64,000 nucleotides of DNA from Celerinatantimonas diazotrophica. Lineage in GTDB: Bacteria; Pseudomonadota; Gammaproteobacteria; Enterobacterales; Celerinatantimonadaceae. Below are positions 30,770-40,309 of this stretch, one piece after another. The notes beneath the pieces are model-generated. The model made no database searches. It was not told the DNA's origin and worked only from the letters and a program-made list of their open reading frames with translations. The position numbers and the translations under genes were made by a program. Position 1 is the first letter of the stretch. The number at the start of each line of letters is the position of its first letter. The stretch lies in the NCBI RefSeq assembly GCF_004339545.1, contig NZ_SMGD01000013.1, forward strand, positions 372,001-436,000, given 5' to 3'.

Positions 30770-31900
30770 ATGAGCTATTCTATTTTTCCTCAGCATCAGC
30801 TAGATGCGACGAAACAAAATATGTTTTTTGGCGAGCCCGTTAATGTGGCTCGCTATGACCAACAGCGCCATCCTATTTTTGAGCGCCTAATTGAAAAACA
30901 ATTAAGTTTTTTCTGGCGACCAGAAGAAGTTGACGTATCACAGGATAGGATTGATTTTCAGAAACTGCCGGCTCATGAGCAGCATATCTTTTTAAGTAAT
31001 CTGAAATATCAGACACTATTGGATAGTATTCAGGGCCGTTCACCAAATGTCGCGCTTTTACCACTGGTATCAATTCCAGAGCTTGAAACCTGGATCGAGA
31101 CATGGTCGTTTAGCGAGACTATTCACTCGCGCTCTTACACTCACATTATCCGTAATGTGGTCAAAGACCCCGGTGAAGTATTCGATGAGATTATGGTGAA
31201 CGAGCATATTTTGCATCGTGCTGAAGATATTGCCTGTTATTACAACGACTTAATTGAAAGCTCACAACGCTATAATTTATATGGTGAAGGGACCCATCAG
31301 ATTCAGGGGAAAAAGATAACCATTAGCTTACGGGAGCTCAAGAAAAAGCTATATCTGTGCCTAATGGCGGTCAATGCACTTGAGGCGATACGCTTTTATG
31401 TCAGCTTTGCCTGCTCTTTTGCCTTTGCCGAACGGGAACTCATGGAAGGCAATGCAAAAATCATTCGTTTGATTGCCCGTGATGAGGCACTGCATTTAAC
31501 TGGCACTCAGCACATGCTCAATCTCATGCGCGATGGCAAGGATGATCCAGAAATGGCAGAGGTCGCACAAGAGTGCCAACAAGAATCATTTGATCTATTT
31601 AAAAAAGCAGCTGAACAAGAAAAAGAGTGGGCTGAATATCTATTCAAAGATGGCTCAATGATTGGTCTTAATAAAGATATTCTCTGTCAGTATGTTGAAT
31701 ATATCAGTAATATCCGGATGCAAGCGTTGGGATTACCCAATGTATATGAAACCAAGTCCAACCCAATTCCATGGATTAATACTTGGCTTGTATCAGACAA
31801 CGTGCAAGTTGCTCCTCAAGAGGCTGAAATCAGCTCCTACTTAGTCGGTCAAATTGATTCATCGTTAGACAATAATGACTTGGGAGATTTTGAACTGTAA
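30770..31900 (+). CDS. nrdB: Class Ia ribonucleotide reductase beta subunit
   Basis: Carries the diferric-tyrosyl radical cofactor for NrdA. It is 376 residues; iron ligands and the radical tyrosine are in [13 protein letters not shown] (Glu, His, Tyr), with further ligands in the [14 protein letters not shown] helix. The start is 15 bases after nrdA. The stop TAA shares a base with the ATG of yfaE. Confidence 0.98.
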   Translation: MSYSIFPQHQLDATKQNMFFGEPVNVARYDQQRHPIFERLIEKQLSFFWRPEEVDVSQDRIDFQKLPAHEQHIFLSNLKYQTLLDSIQGRSPNVALLPLVSIPELETWIETWSFSETIHSRSYTHIIRNVVKDPGEVFDEIMVNEHILHRAEDIACYYNDLIESSQRYNLYGEGTHQIQGKKITISLRELKKKLYLCLMAVNALEAIRFYVSFACSFAFAERELMEGNAKIIRLIARDEALHLTGTQHMLNLMRDGKDDPEMAEVAQECQQESFDLFKKAAEQEKEWAEYLFKDGSMIGLNKDILCQYVEYISNIRMQALGLPNVYETKSNPIPWINTWLVSDNVQVAPQEAEISSYLVGQIDSSLDNNDLGDFEL

Positions 31901-32184
31901 TGGCCATTTTAAAAATTGGCCAGCGTCAGATCCCCGTTCGCCGCGGCCAGAGCCTTCTGGAAGCGGCTGAACAGGCTAAAATTGCAGTTGAATATCAGTG
32001 CCGCAATGGCTTTTGCGGTGCTTGTCGTCAACGACTCAACGCAGGAGCAGTCAAATACCCTACCCCACCTTTGGCTTATTGCGAAGAGGATGAAGTGCTG
32101 TTGTGTTGCGCTTATTTAGACGAAGATGGCCAAGCCTCTATCAGTCTTAATGAAATAGAATCCACAGCCAAACTGCCTGAATAA
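31900..32184 (+). CDS. yfaE: 2Fe-2S ferredoxin YfaE, NrdB cofactor maintenance
   Basis: Small ferredoxin that supplies electrons to rebuild the NrdB cofactor. It is 94 residues; the cysteine pattern is CRNGFCGAC (C-x4-C-x2-C) plus a distal cysteine in LLCCAYL, typical of plant-type 2Fe-2S domains. It overlaps nrdB by one base (TAATG), and the nrdAB-yfaE order is conserved in gammaproteobacteria. Confidence 0.94.
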   Translation: MAILKIGQRQIPVRRGQSLLEAAEQAKIAVEYQCRNGFCGACRQRLNAGAVKYPTPPLAYCEEDEVLLCCAYLDEDGQASISLNEIESTAKLPE

Positions 32185-32209
32185 GCAGTCTGGCTGGTTA
32201 TTGGATAAT

Positions 32210-33745
32210 TTAACGACCAAATGTTTTAGCCAGCGATGACAATCTATCGGCCCGAGTATCTATGTCAGAGCTAATATTTTCAACATTTTCAATCTGTTGC
32301 ATATTCACTTCTGCCGCTTGATTGATATTGGAAATATTACGATTCACTTCCTGAGCAACTGCATTTTGCTGCTCGGCTGCTGTTGAAATTTGCGCCGCTA
32401 AATTAGCTATTTCACTGACCATTTCCAGAACCGTCCCGACCGCTTCCTCTGTTTCCTGAGTATGGCTGACACATTCGGCTGCCGACTTATTACTATCTTG
32501 CATCGTCTGCGTCCACGATTTAACCATCGTCTGCATCTGCTGAATCGATGACTCAATCTGCTCGGTTGCTTTGTGAGTGCGCTGAGAAAGTGCTCGAACT
32601 TCATCAGCAACGACAGCAAATCCTCGCCCTTGTTCTCCAGCTCGAGCCGCTTCAATTGCTGCATTTAAAGCCAACAAATTAGTCTGCTCAGCAATCCCTT
32701 GAATTTCCTGCATAATACTGCCAATACTCTCGGTTTCACGAGTTAACTCAACAGCAGCCTCTGCTGAATTAGAAACCTCCTGCGCCAAAGATGAGATCAA
32801 ACCATTCGCTTTATTCATTCGCGAACTAGCCTGTTCACAAAATTGTCGAGCCTGATCCACCCGTTCAGTCGTATTCAGGGTATTCCCCGCAATATCATGA
32901 ATCGTCTGCGCCATCTCATCCATTGCCGTTGATACTTGGTGCAGATCTTTATTTTGTCCAGAAACAGCATCTCGGGCCTTACGCACCGTTTGTAACAGAC
33001 TTTGACTAGCTCGATGCAACGGTCTCGTGCTGTCTAGCACACGCCCAATAGCCGTTCTCAATCGTCCTTTATAAATCAGGGTGTGAAAATCACTAATTGA
33101 TTTTTGAGCTTTACCACAATAAACCCAACGCGATGGACTATCATAATGTTGGCGTAACGCCTTAAAATAGCGCGAAGATTTAATCAGTTCTGGATAATAG
33201 ATAATAAATGGTAGTACTACTTCACCTAGCGCATAGAGGTGGTGTTCAGAGGTTGCCAATAGCAAAGCTATCGAGCCCACCACAAATAATAAATGCCTCC
33301 AAATAGGATTTTCATACCATTTTTCAATCGCCTTATTGTGATTTAACTGGCTATAAATATGTTCAGCTCGAGAACGATATTCAGCTTTCAGACGAGTTCT
33401 AACCGACTGATAACCGATCAGCTGTTCATTTTCGTAAATGGGGGTCACAAAGGCATCAACCCAATAATAACGGCCATCTTTACAGCGGTTTTTAACGGCC
33501 CCGCGCCAATGTTTGCCAGCTTTTAACTTATCCCACAAATCCTTAAATGCAGCTTTTGGCATATCAGGATGTCGCACGATATTGTGGTTCTTCCCTACCA
33601 TTTCCTCCACGGTATACCCTGCAACCCGACAAAAAGATTCATTGGCATAGGTCACTACACCACGTAAGTCAGTCGTTGAAACAAGCTCTTCATCTTCACC
33701 AAAAGTCACTTCTTCATCGATAATCGTTTGATTTCTGTGTCCCAT
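32210..33745 (-). CDS. PAS-domain methyl-accepting chemotaxis protein (Aer-like)
   Basis: Chemoreceptor of the Aer type, probably for redox or energy taxis. It has 511 residues and no N-terminal signal. A PAS domain (about 15-125) carries the Aer-like [17 protein letters not shown] motif; a hydrophobic hairpin lies near 150-185; then come linker helices and a signalling domain with [21 protein letters not shown] split by [17 protein letters not shown]. No C-terminal CheR-binding pentapeptide is seen (it ends AKTFGR). The start follows AAAGGA. It is convergent with yfaE after 25 bases. The ligand is unknown. Confidence 0.92.
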   Translation of the reverse strand: MGHRNQTIIDEEVTFGEDEELVSTTDLRGVVTYANESFCRVAGYTVEEMVGKNHNIVRHPDMPKAAFKDLWDKLKAGKHWRGAVKNRCKDGRYYWVDAFVTPIYENEQLIGYQSVRTRLKAEYRSRAEHIYSQLNHNKAIEKWYENPIWRHLLFVVGSIALLLATSEHHLYALGEVVLPFIIYYPELIKSSRYFKALRQHYDSPSRWVYCGKAQKSISDFHTLIYKGRLRTAIGRVLDSTRPLHRASQSLLQTVRKARDAVSGQNKDLHQVSTAMDEMAQTIHDIAGNTLNTTERVDQARQFCEQASSRMNKANGLISSLAQEVSNSAEAAVELTRETESIGSIMQEIQGIAEQTNLLALNAAIEAARAGEQGRGFAVVADEVRALSQRTHKATEQIESSIQQMQTMVKSWTQTMQDSNKSAAECVSHTQETEEAVGTVLEMVSEIANLAAQISTAAEQQNAVAQEVNRNISNINQAAEVNMQQIENVENISSDIDTRADRLSSLAKTFGR

Positions 33746-33880
33746 TCCTTTGACCTTCTATTAGAGATCTCTATTATTAAAAGCACCAAACAACGGCTTT
33801 ACTGTGCATATTAGAGTTTAGACGTTAGCTCACTGAACGCATATTTTTGTGCAATTAAATTATTTTTTCTGCATCTGTCT

Positions 33881-34149
33881 CTAGGGACTGTTGACCTTTG
33901 GTGGTTGAATTTTGTTCAAATTAAACGCATTTTGAACGCGGCGCACCCTGCATCGCTTAATGAGTTAAGCAAGCGGGGGGCAACAAAGTTCAGGATGCGT
34001 TTAAATGAATCCCAAGGGCAGTATCTGAGAGGAATTTATCCAGCGTTAAACGTTCTTTGTGGAGAATAACGACACGGCACAACGTTTGCCTTGCCTAAAT
34101 CCCTCTCAGATTTCTGCAAAACTAATCACGAAAGGTCAACAGTCCCTAG
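33881..34149. mobile_element. MITE-like element, 269 bp, 23-bp terminal inverted repeats
   Basis: The ends are inverted copies: CTAGGGACTGTTGACCTTT plus GGTG at 33881-33903 and, reversed, the same with CGTG at 34127-34149 (22 of 23 bases). Both ends show CTAG, which would suit a YTAR target duplication of the IS5 type, but CTAG is itself palindromic so the boundary is ambiguous. Inside are two long hairpins: arms 33915-33937 with 33988-34009 (core palindrome GCTTAA-TGAG-TTAAGC), and arms 34025-34038 with 34096-34109. There is no coding potential. It sits between the chemoreceptor and the DUF3802-like gene. The transposase family is inference. Confidence 0.8.
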
Positions 34150-34285
34150 CCATAAAGCAAGTAACACAAGAAAAGCTCTAGAGTGCGTTTAACTCACAGA
34201 GTAAATTACCCATAAGAATGAAGTTTGCTTATACTTAATGTACATTAAGTGATTAAGCGAATAATAGTAGTAAAGTGAGATTAAT

Positions 34286-34639
34286 ATGGTTACCAATGGT
34301 GAAGGCTATATCCAGCTGATTCAGTATCTGACCGAGCATTTATCGGTATTTGAACATCCCGGACAAGCCTGTATGAACGATACTATCGGTGAATATACTA
34401 CGGATAAAGTTGCTGAGAGTGTCATGGCGGTTTGTCAGCAACACCCGCAATTAAGCACAGAAGCCCGCTTTAAAGTTATTCGCGAAAGTGATTCAGTCGT
34501 CAACGACTTGCAAGAAGTACTCTCAAGCGTTTGGAACAGTGCTCCAACAAAGGAGCAATCAGAATTTTTAGATGAGTTTATTGGCTTGATTAAGAATCTT
34601 TTTGACTCAGCTATTTACGCTATCGATCCGATTCAATAA
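34286..34639 (+). CDS. DUF3802-like conserved hypothetical protein
   Basis: The 117-residue acidic, probably helical protein has no signal or membrane segment. Its pattern (start MVTNGEGYIQLIQYLTEHL, later IRESDSVVNDLQEVLSSVW and EFIGLIKNLFD) resembles the DUF3802 proteins of vibrios and shewanellas as recalled; this was not checked by search. The function is unknown. The 3' end overlaps the 3' end of convergent metR by 33 bases. Its upstream region carries the MITE-like element. Confidence 0.7.
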   Translation: MVTNGEGYIQLIQYLTEHLSVFEHPGQACMNDTIGEYTTDKVAESVMAVCQQHPQLSTEARFKVIRESDSVVNDLQEVLSSVWNSAPTKEQSEFLDEFIGLIKNLFDSAIYAIDPIQ

Positions 34640-35584
34640 AACTGGGCTTGAAAGAATATCAGCATCTTCATCTGGTGGCCGAATGCCACTTAAATGCTCA
34701 AAGCAACTCTGCCGGGCAATTTGCAAAAAAGCACGTAAATGGCTGGCTTGTCGATCTTTGTCCCGCATGGCAACATATAACTGCTGCCAGAGCTGACCAT
34801 CGCCTAACGCTCTGGCAACTACAAACCCTTTATCAACATATTCATTTAAAGCCCAATTCGGTAATACAGCCACGCCTAAATCACTCGCTACCAGTTGCAT
34901 CATCATCATCGTCATATCCACTTGACGAATCGCCTTTGGCATCACCCCTGCAGGCTCTAGAAACAAGTTAAACAGATCAAGCCGAGAACTTTTAACCGGA
35001 TAGCTAATTAAAGTTTGATCCATAAAATCCTCTGGCTCTATCACCTCTTTATTGGCCAGCGGATGATCCACTGATACAGCCAACATCGGCTGATAAGCAA
35101 ACAATGCTTGGTAATGAATCCCTGGAATTGCTAATGGATCGGTGGTTAATACTAAATCGAGATCCCCATGCGCTAGTTCAGGTAGCGGCTCAAAGCTAAA
35201 TCCAGAGGAAAAATCAAGCGCTACATCGGGCCATAGTCCCCGGTAGATATCAATGGCAGGCATCAACCAGTTAAAACAACTATGACACTCAATCGCCAGA
35301 TGCAATCGCCCAGATTGTCCTGCAACCAAACGTGTTAAATCCCGCTCAGCTTGTTCAAATTGTGGCAGAACTAAATCGGCTAGTTCCAATAACCGTAGAC
35401 CCGCAATGGTAAAGCGAAGCGGTTTACTTTTGCGGATAAATAGCTGGGCACCAATTTGTTTTTCTAATAATTTCAACTGATGCGACAAAGCCGATTGAGT
35501 TAGACATAAGCAGGCCGCAGCATCTACTAATGTTTGTGATTCACGCAACGCCAGCAGCGTTTTTAAGTGCTTAAGTTCTAACAT
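34607..35584 (-). CDS. metR: LysR-type regulator MetR
   Basis: LysR-family activator of methionine genes using homocysteine as co-inducer. From the ATG at 35584 the protein starts MLELKHLKTLLALRES and has 325 residues. An N-terminal winged helix with LTQSALSHQLKLLEKQIG is followed by an effector domain with IECHSCFNWLMPAI and LDLVLTTDPL, both close to E. coli MetR. A GTG at 35602 would add six residues. The usual divergent partner metE is not present here; alaA lies behind it instead. Confidence 0.9.
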   Translation of the reverse strand: MLELKHLKTLLALRESQTLVDAAACLCLTQSALSHQLKLLEKQIGAQLFIRKSKPLRFTIAGLRLLELADLVLPQFEQAERDLTRLVAGQSGRLHLAIECHSCFNWLMPAIDIYRGLWPDVALDFSSGFSFEPLPELAHGDLDLVLTTDPLAIPGIHYQALFAYQPMLAVSVDHPLANKEVIEPEDFMDQTLISYPVKSSRLDLFNLFLEPAGVMPKAIRQVDMTMMMMQLVASDLGVAVLPNWALNEYVDKGFVVARALGDGQLWQQLYVAMRDKDRQASHLRAFLQIARQSCFEHLSGIRPPDEDADILSSPVLLNRIDSVNS

Positions 35585-35758
35585 CAAATAAATTAACTCC
35601 ACCGGAACATGATTATATTCTGTAATTCTTTATTTTTTATTTAAAGATTCTGTAACTATAGAATTTAATACTAAAACTTAGTGAGATACTTGCAAGCATC
35701 ACCAAATCGCGCATTAATATGACTTACATTTATAACTATATTAACATTTGATTCACTC

Positions 35759-36976
35759 ATGCAGCTAATTGAAAAATCAACCAAACTCGATTCCGTCTGT
35801 TACGATATTCGCGGTCCAGTACTGGAACAAGCCAAACGATTAGAAGACGAAGGGCAACGGATCCTTAAATTAAATATCGGCAACCCGGCGCCATTCGGAT
35901 TTGAAGCCCCTGAAGAAATATTAGTCGACGTCATTCGGAACTTACCAACGGCACAAGGTTACAGCGACTCAAAAGGGCTCTATTCGGCGCGTAAAGCCGT
36001 CATGCAACATTATCAAGCGATGGGATTGCGCAGTGTAACGGTCGATGATATCTATCTGGGCAACGGCGTAAGCGAAATGATCGTCATGTCAGTTCAGGCG
36101 TTGCTCAATAACGGTGATGAAATGTTAGTACCTTCACCAGATTATCCGCTGTGGACAGCAGCTGTCACCTTAGCTGGCGGCAGAGCAGTACATTATCTTT
36201 GTGATGAACAATCAGATTGGTTCCCAGATATCGACGACATCAAATCAAAAATCACTTCCCGCACCAAAGGAATTGTCGTCATTAATCCGAACAATCCAAC
36301 TGGCGCTGTTTATAGCCGTGAACTCCTTGAACAGATTGTTCAGGTTGCCAGAGAACACAATCTGGTTATTTTTGCCGATGAAATCTACTCAAAAATTATC
36401 TATGACCAAGCGCAACATATTCCACTATCAACCTTAAGTGATGATCTGTTGACGCTGACTTTCAATGGACTATCTAAAGCATACCGCATTTGTGGTTTTC
36501 GCTCTGGCTGGATGATGGTCAGTGGCGCTAAAAATAAAGCTAAAGATTTTATAGCGGGACTCGATATTCTCGCGTCAATGCGTTTATGTGCCAATGTCCC
36601 CATGCAACACGCAATACAAACGGCATTAGGGGGCTATCAGACGATTAACGATCTAGTTGCCCCAGGTGGAAGATTATATGAACAACGCAACCTCGCTTGG
36701 GAGATGCTTAACGCCATCGACGGCGTGAGCTGCGTAAAACCCCAGGGCGCGATGTACCTGTTCCCCAAACTCGATGCTAAAAAATTCAATATTCATGATG
36801 ACCAGCAGTTTGCCTTGGATTTACTCATGAAAGAGAAGATACTCATCGTTCAAGGAACGGGATTTAATTGGCATCAACCCGATCACTTCCGAGTTGTATT
36901 CCTGCCTCGGCAAAGAGATCTCAAAGATGCAATCGACCGATTGGAACACTTTTTATCAAGTTATCGCCAAGCATAG
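35759..36976 (+). CDS. alaA: Glutamate-pyruvate aminotransferase AlaA
   Basis: PLP class I aminotransferase producing alanine from pyruvate and glutamate. It has 405 residues, exactly the E. coli AlaA (YfbQ) length. The PLP lysine is in FNGLSKAYRICGFRSGWM; the NPNNPTGAVYS and cofactor Asp-Tyr regions are intact. It is followed six bases later by yfbR, the enteric gene order. The ribosome-binding site is weak. Confidence 0.95.
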   Translation: MQLIEKSTKLDSVCYDIRGPVLEQAKRLEDEGQRILKLNIGNPAPFGFEAPEEILVDVIRNLPTAQGYSDSKGLYSARKAVMQHYQAMGLRSVTVDDIYLGNGVSEMIVMSVQALLNNGDEMLVPSPDYPLWTAAVTLAGGRAVHYLCDEQSDWFPDIDDIKSKITSRTKGIVVINPNNPTGAVYSRELLEQIVQVAREHNLVIFADEIYSKIIYDQAQHIPLSTLSDDLLTLTFNGLSKAYRICGFRSGWMMVSGAKNKAKDFIAGLDILASMRLCANVPMQHAIQTALGGYQTINDLVAPGGRLYEQRNLAWEMLNAIDGVSCVKPQGAMYLFPKLDAKKFNIHDDQQFALDLLMKEKILIVQGTGFNWHQPDHFRVVFLPRQRDLKDAIDRLEHFLSSYRQA

Positions 36977-36982
36977 TATTAA

Positions 36983-37585
36983 ATGATGAGTAATCATAAA
37001 CCTGTAACAAGCCACTTTCTGGCTCAAATGGCCAGAATGAGGCTCATCGAACGATGGCCATTAATGCGCAATCAATTTCGTGAGAATGTCGCTGAGCATA
37101 GTTTAATGGTTGCTCTAGTCACTCATATTTTAGTGGTCATTGAAAATAAACTATTTGCCGGAGCATTAGATCCAGGCCAAGCCTCTTTAATGGCTCTCTA
37201 CCACGATAGCAGTGAAGTATTTACTGGCGATCTACCAACTCCCGTAAAATATGCCAGTGTCGCCCTACGCGATGCTTATAAAGAGCTGGAATCCAAAGCA
37301 GAGCAACGACTCTTGGAAATGCTACCTGATGAGCTCAAAGATGAGTTTACATCGCTACTACTCACGCCAGCGAAAAACCAAAAATACGAAGACATTGTTA
37401 AAGATGCCGATGTGTTGTGCGCCTATATCAAATGTTTAGAAGAGTTAGCGGGAGGCAATCAGGAATTTGCCAGTGCTCGTAAAAAACTTGAGCAAACTTT
37501 AACTGAACGTTCCCGACCGCCTTTGGATTATTTTATTCAAACATTTATACCCAGTATGCAGTTACCACTGGATGAGCTGCGTTAA
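36983..37585 (+). CDS. yfbR: 5'-deoxynucleotidase YfbR
   Basis: HD-domain phosphohydrolase acting on deoxyribonucleoside 5'-monophosphates. It is 200 residues; HD metal ligands are visible in NVAEHSLMVA, LYHDSSEVFTGDLPTPVKY and VKDADVLCAYIK. Two adjacent ATG codons could both start it. It is in an operon with alaA. Confidence 0.94.
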   Translation: MMSNHKPVTSHFLAQMARMRLIERWPLMRNQFRENVAEHSLMVALVTHILVVIENKLFAGALDPGQASLMALYHDSSEVFTGDLPTPVKYASVALRDAYKELESKAEQRLLEMLPDELKDEFTSLLLTPAKNQKYEDIVKDADVLCAYIKCLEELAGGNQEFASARKKLEQTLTERSRPPLDYFIQTFIPSMQLPLDELR

Positions 37586-37604
37586 TTACACCGCGCTCGA
37601 TATC

Positions 37605-37641
37605 AGGCTTTAAGCATTAGCATTGATAATGTTTAGAGCCT
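37605..37641. terminator. Bidirectional terminator between yfbR and pseI
   Basis: Fifteen-base arms AGGCTTTAAGCATTA and TAATGTTTAGAGCCT pair at 13 positions around a seven-base loop; short T runs flank it. It lies between two convergent genes. Confidence 0.65.
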
Positions 37642-37649
37642 TTATTGCC

Positions 37650-38687
37650 CTAAATCATCTCCCAACGCAAACATTCACCTGCTTTTATATTCTGACGTAG
37701 AACACGCCCCAACAGGTCATTAAAATGGCGCGGCGCAATCGTGCCTCCGGGGCGAGCAGTTCGTATATTTTCTCGTGATAAAATAGTACCAGCAGGCATA
37801 TCACATTTGGCATAAATAGCCCGTTGCATCCGGGTAGTCGACGGATAATCAACCTGACCAATCGCCATAGCAGCCTGACGCACTGATTGCACCATCTGTG
37901 CAAACTCACTTGGGTCGAGAGAGAACGCCTGATCAGCTGTATCATGCGATTTGTCTAGCATGAAGTGTTTTTCAATGACACAAGCCCCAAGAGCAACAGC
38001 CGTGACAGGGACACTAATACCCAGAGAGTGATCCGATAGCCCCACCGGACAACCACTCCACTGAGCTAAATGAGCAATCGTGGTTAAGTTCATAGAATCA
38101 TATGGGGCTGGATAAGCACTCGTACATTTTAACAGGCATAAATTAGGATTATCATGTGCTTTCATAATATTAATGGCCCGTTGAATATCGCCAATAGCGG
38201 CACCACCTGTAGAGATAATCACGGGCTTACCAGTTGCCGCAACGGCTTCAATTAATTCCACTTCGATAATCTCTGCCGAGGCAATTTTATAGGCAGGAAC
38301 ATCCAGCTGCTCTAAGAATTCGACAGCAGATCGGTCAAATGGCGAGGAAAACAACGTAATATTAGCCTTTTGAGCTTCCTCTAGCAGCGGTTGATGCCAC
38401 TCCCACGGCATGGCAACCTTTTCATAGAGCTCATAAAGCGACTGGCCTGCCCATAATCCATCGGTAAGCTGAAAATGTGGCAATGAACTATTGAGCGTCA
38501 GGGTATCTGCAGTATAAGTTTGCAGCTTAATAGCATCAGCCCCACATTCAGCTGCAGCATGAATAATTTCTTTAGCCCGAGTTAAAGAACCACCATGGTT
38601 AGTCGACATTTCAGCAATGATATACACTGGCTGTTGTCTCCCAATCACTTTGCCATCAATAATCATTTCTCGGTTTAGTGAATTCAT
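37650..38687 (-). CDS. pseI: Pseudaminic acid synthase PseI (NeuB family)
   Basis: Condenses a 6-deoxy-hexose derivative with phosphoenolpyruvate to make pseudaminic acid. It has 345 residues: a TIM-barrel NeuB domain (IAEMSTNHGGSLTRAKEII, GADAIKLQTYTADT, STGGAAIGDI, GLSDHSLG, EKHFMLDKS) and a C-terminal SAF/antifreeze-like domain (from about residue 285). Motifs fit PseI better than sialic or legionaminic acid synthases. It lies 6 kb from pseB/pseC with alaA-yfbR on one side and an NRAMP-like gene on the other; pseF, pseG and pseH are not seen. Confidence 0.9.
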   Translation of the reverse strand: MNSLNREMIIDGKVIGRQQPVYIIAEMSTNHGGSLTRAKEIIHAAAECGADAIKLQTYTADTLTLNSSLPHFQLTDGLWAGQSLYELYEKVAMPWEWHQPLLEEAQKANITLFSSPFDRSAVEFLEQLDVPAYKIASAEIIEVELIEAVAATGKPVIISTGGAAIGDIQRAINIMKAHDNPNLCLLKCTSAYPAPYDSMNLTTIAHLAQWSGCPVGLSDHSLGISVPVTAVALGACVIEKHFMLDKSHDTADQAFSLDPSEFAQMVQSVRQAAMAIGQVDYPSTTRMQRAIYAKCDMPAGTILSRENIRTARPGGTIAPRHFNDLLGRVLRQNIKAGECLRWEMI

Positions 38688-38721
38688 ACTCTAGTCCTGC
38701 GCTAACAATTTAAATCATAAC

Positions 38722-38747
38722 AAAAAGAGCGCCTTATCTAGCGCCCT
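38722..38747 (-). terminator. Intrinsic terminator after the NRAMP-like gene
   Basis: Minus-strand stem AGGGCGC / GCGCTCT (one G-U pair) with an eight-base loop, then TTTTT. It separates the transporter gene from pseI, so pseI probably has its own promoter. Confidence 0.7.
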
Positions 38748-38772
38748 TGATCACTATCGGCTTCCATTCAGT

Positions 38773-40068
38773 TTACATAAGCCATTTCCACCAAATAAAT
38801 AATAGTAAAAAAGCAAACAGATAAATTAATCCAGCATAATTGACCAATTGCCCAACCCAAGTGGGTCGTAATTGTTGCGGTACTTTATCACTGCTTAACA
38901 AACGATGGTTTAACCAAGCGAATACTGGCGTTGTCGTAAATGCCATCGTCATAGCGAATCCCAGCATCACAAGCAAGGCAGAATGGAACAACAAAATAAT
39001 CGCATAGCCACTAAGACCAATGAAGATCACCCAGTAACTTCCATAACGCTCATAACGTTGGCTAGAATCATTGTCATCCGTATCTTTATCGACAACGAGA
39101 CGAATCGATTCATTTAACATACGAGCATAACCATCCATGACGGTAATCACCGAACCAAAAATACAGAAAAAGGCGATCATAGCAATCAAATACCGAGACC
39201 ATGAGCCGATCGTCTGAGCATAGATACTGACCAATTGATGGGTAAATCCAACCCCGCTGGTGGCAAAATCAGTTCCACTACCACGCAAGACCAATGCACC
39301 AAGCGCTAAAAATACCAAGGCCAGAATAGCCGTTAAAATATATCCAAGATTAAAATCGAACAACGCACTATTACGGGTTACAACTTGGCTGCGGCGCTGT
39401 TTAACCAACCATAATGAACTAATACATGACATTTCGATAGGCATTGGCATCCACCCCATCGTGATCACCAAAAAACCGATGGTTGCCAGCTGCCAAGGCG
39501 ATGGGGAATGATACGCAGCAGGAGCAACAGGGCCATTGGCTATCGCAATAATTAACGCCCCCACAGTCGCTATAGTTAACGCCAACATAATAAATTTAGA
39601 AACCTTATTAAGCAGCGAAAACTGTCCAGCCACGATAATGGCTAACGATATCACTAAAACAATACCACTTAAGACAGCCATTGATAGTTTTATTGGTAAA
39701 AAATAACCTAACAGACTCGCTGCAAACATAATTAATGCAGCGGAACTGACCATGGAAGAGAAAAAATTAATAATCCAACTTAAATATAAATAACCTTTTC
39801 CCATACGCAAATAACCTTTTAAAAGGCTCTCATCAGTTGCCATCGTATAAGCAACTCCTGCACGGAAAAATGGATATTTAAAAACATTCGCAGCAATAAT
39901 CAATATAGCTAATTGCCAACCGAACCTTGCCCCTGCTTGAGTGGACGCCACCAAATGACTCCCACCAATCGCTGCAGTTGCCATTAAAATACCGGGCCCA
40001 AGGGCCTTCAGTGCTAAAATCAGGCGCGAATTTGCTGTTGCACCTCCCTGCGCGATTGTATTCTCCAT
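38773..40068 (-). CDS. NRAMP-family transporter lacking the DPGN metal motif
   Basis: Eleven or so hydrophobic segments in 431 residues and the N-terminal LKALGPGILMATAAI frame place it in the NRAMP/SLC11 superfamily. At the TM1 site where metal-transporting members have DPGN, this protein has GGSH (residues 35-38), and the TM6 region reads GWMPMPIEMS rather than the usual MPH pattern. It is therefore probably not a classical Mn/Fe importer; the substrate is unknown. It is a member of a divergent bacterial clade often labelled divalent cation transporter. The start follows AGGG. Confidence 0.85.
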   Translation of the reverse strand: MENTIAQGGATANSRLILALKALGPGILMATAAIGGSHLVASTQAGARFGWQLAILIIAANVFKYPFFRAGVAYTMATDESLLKGYLRMGKGYLYLSWIINFFSSMVSSAALIMFAASLLGYFLPIKLSMAVLSGIVLVISLAIIVAGQFSLLNKVSKFIMLALTIATVGALIIAIANGPVAPAAYHSPSPWQLATIGFLVITMGWMPMPIEMSCISSLWLVKQRRSQVVTRNSALFDFNLGYILTAILALVFLALGALVLRGSGTDFATSGVGFTHQLVSIYAQTIGSWSRYLIAMIAFFCIFGSVITVMDGYARMLNESIRLVVDKDTDDNDSSQRYERYGSYWVIFIGLSGYAIILLFHSALLVMLGFAMTMAFTTTPVFAWLNHRLLSSDKVPQQLRPTWVGQLVNYAGLIYLFAFLLLFIWWKWLM

Positions 40069-40225
40069 GGTATAACCCTGCGTGAATGATAGAACTAAAT
40101 AACCATGTCAAAATAAATAAGTTATTTAAACAAGGTCGCTTCGATCTCAATTGATTCAATCAATATACTTTAAAAAAGTTATGTTTTGCTACTTATTTAA
40201 TAGTTCAAGGCAACTTTTTATTGCT

Positions 40226-40250
40226 AAAAAAAAGCCAGCTTAGCTGGCTT
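40226..40250 (-). terminator. Intrinsic terminator after flrC
   Basis: Minus-strand stem AGCCAGC / GCTGGCT followed by eight T. It lies 60 bases beyond flrC and ends the flrBC transcript before the NRAMP-like gene. Confidence 0.85.
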
Positions 40251-40309
40251 AAAATACTTCTTGGACAATGAACTTATTAATTATGCATATAACAACCGTT
40301 TTAACTCAT

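Noticed and set aside
33746-33830. Sigma28 promoter for the PAS chemoreceptor
   Set aside because: Only partial matches to the -35 and -10 elements were found, with wrong spacing.
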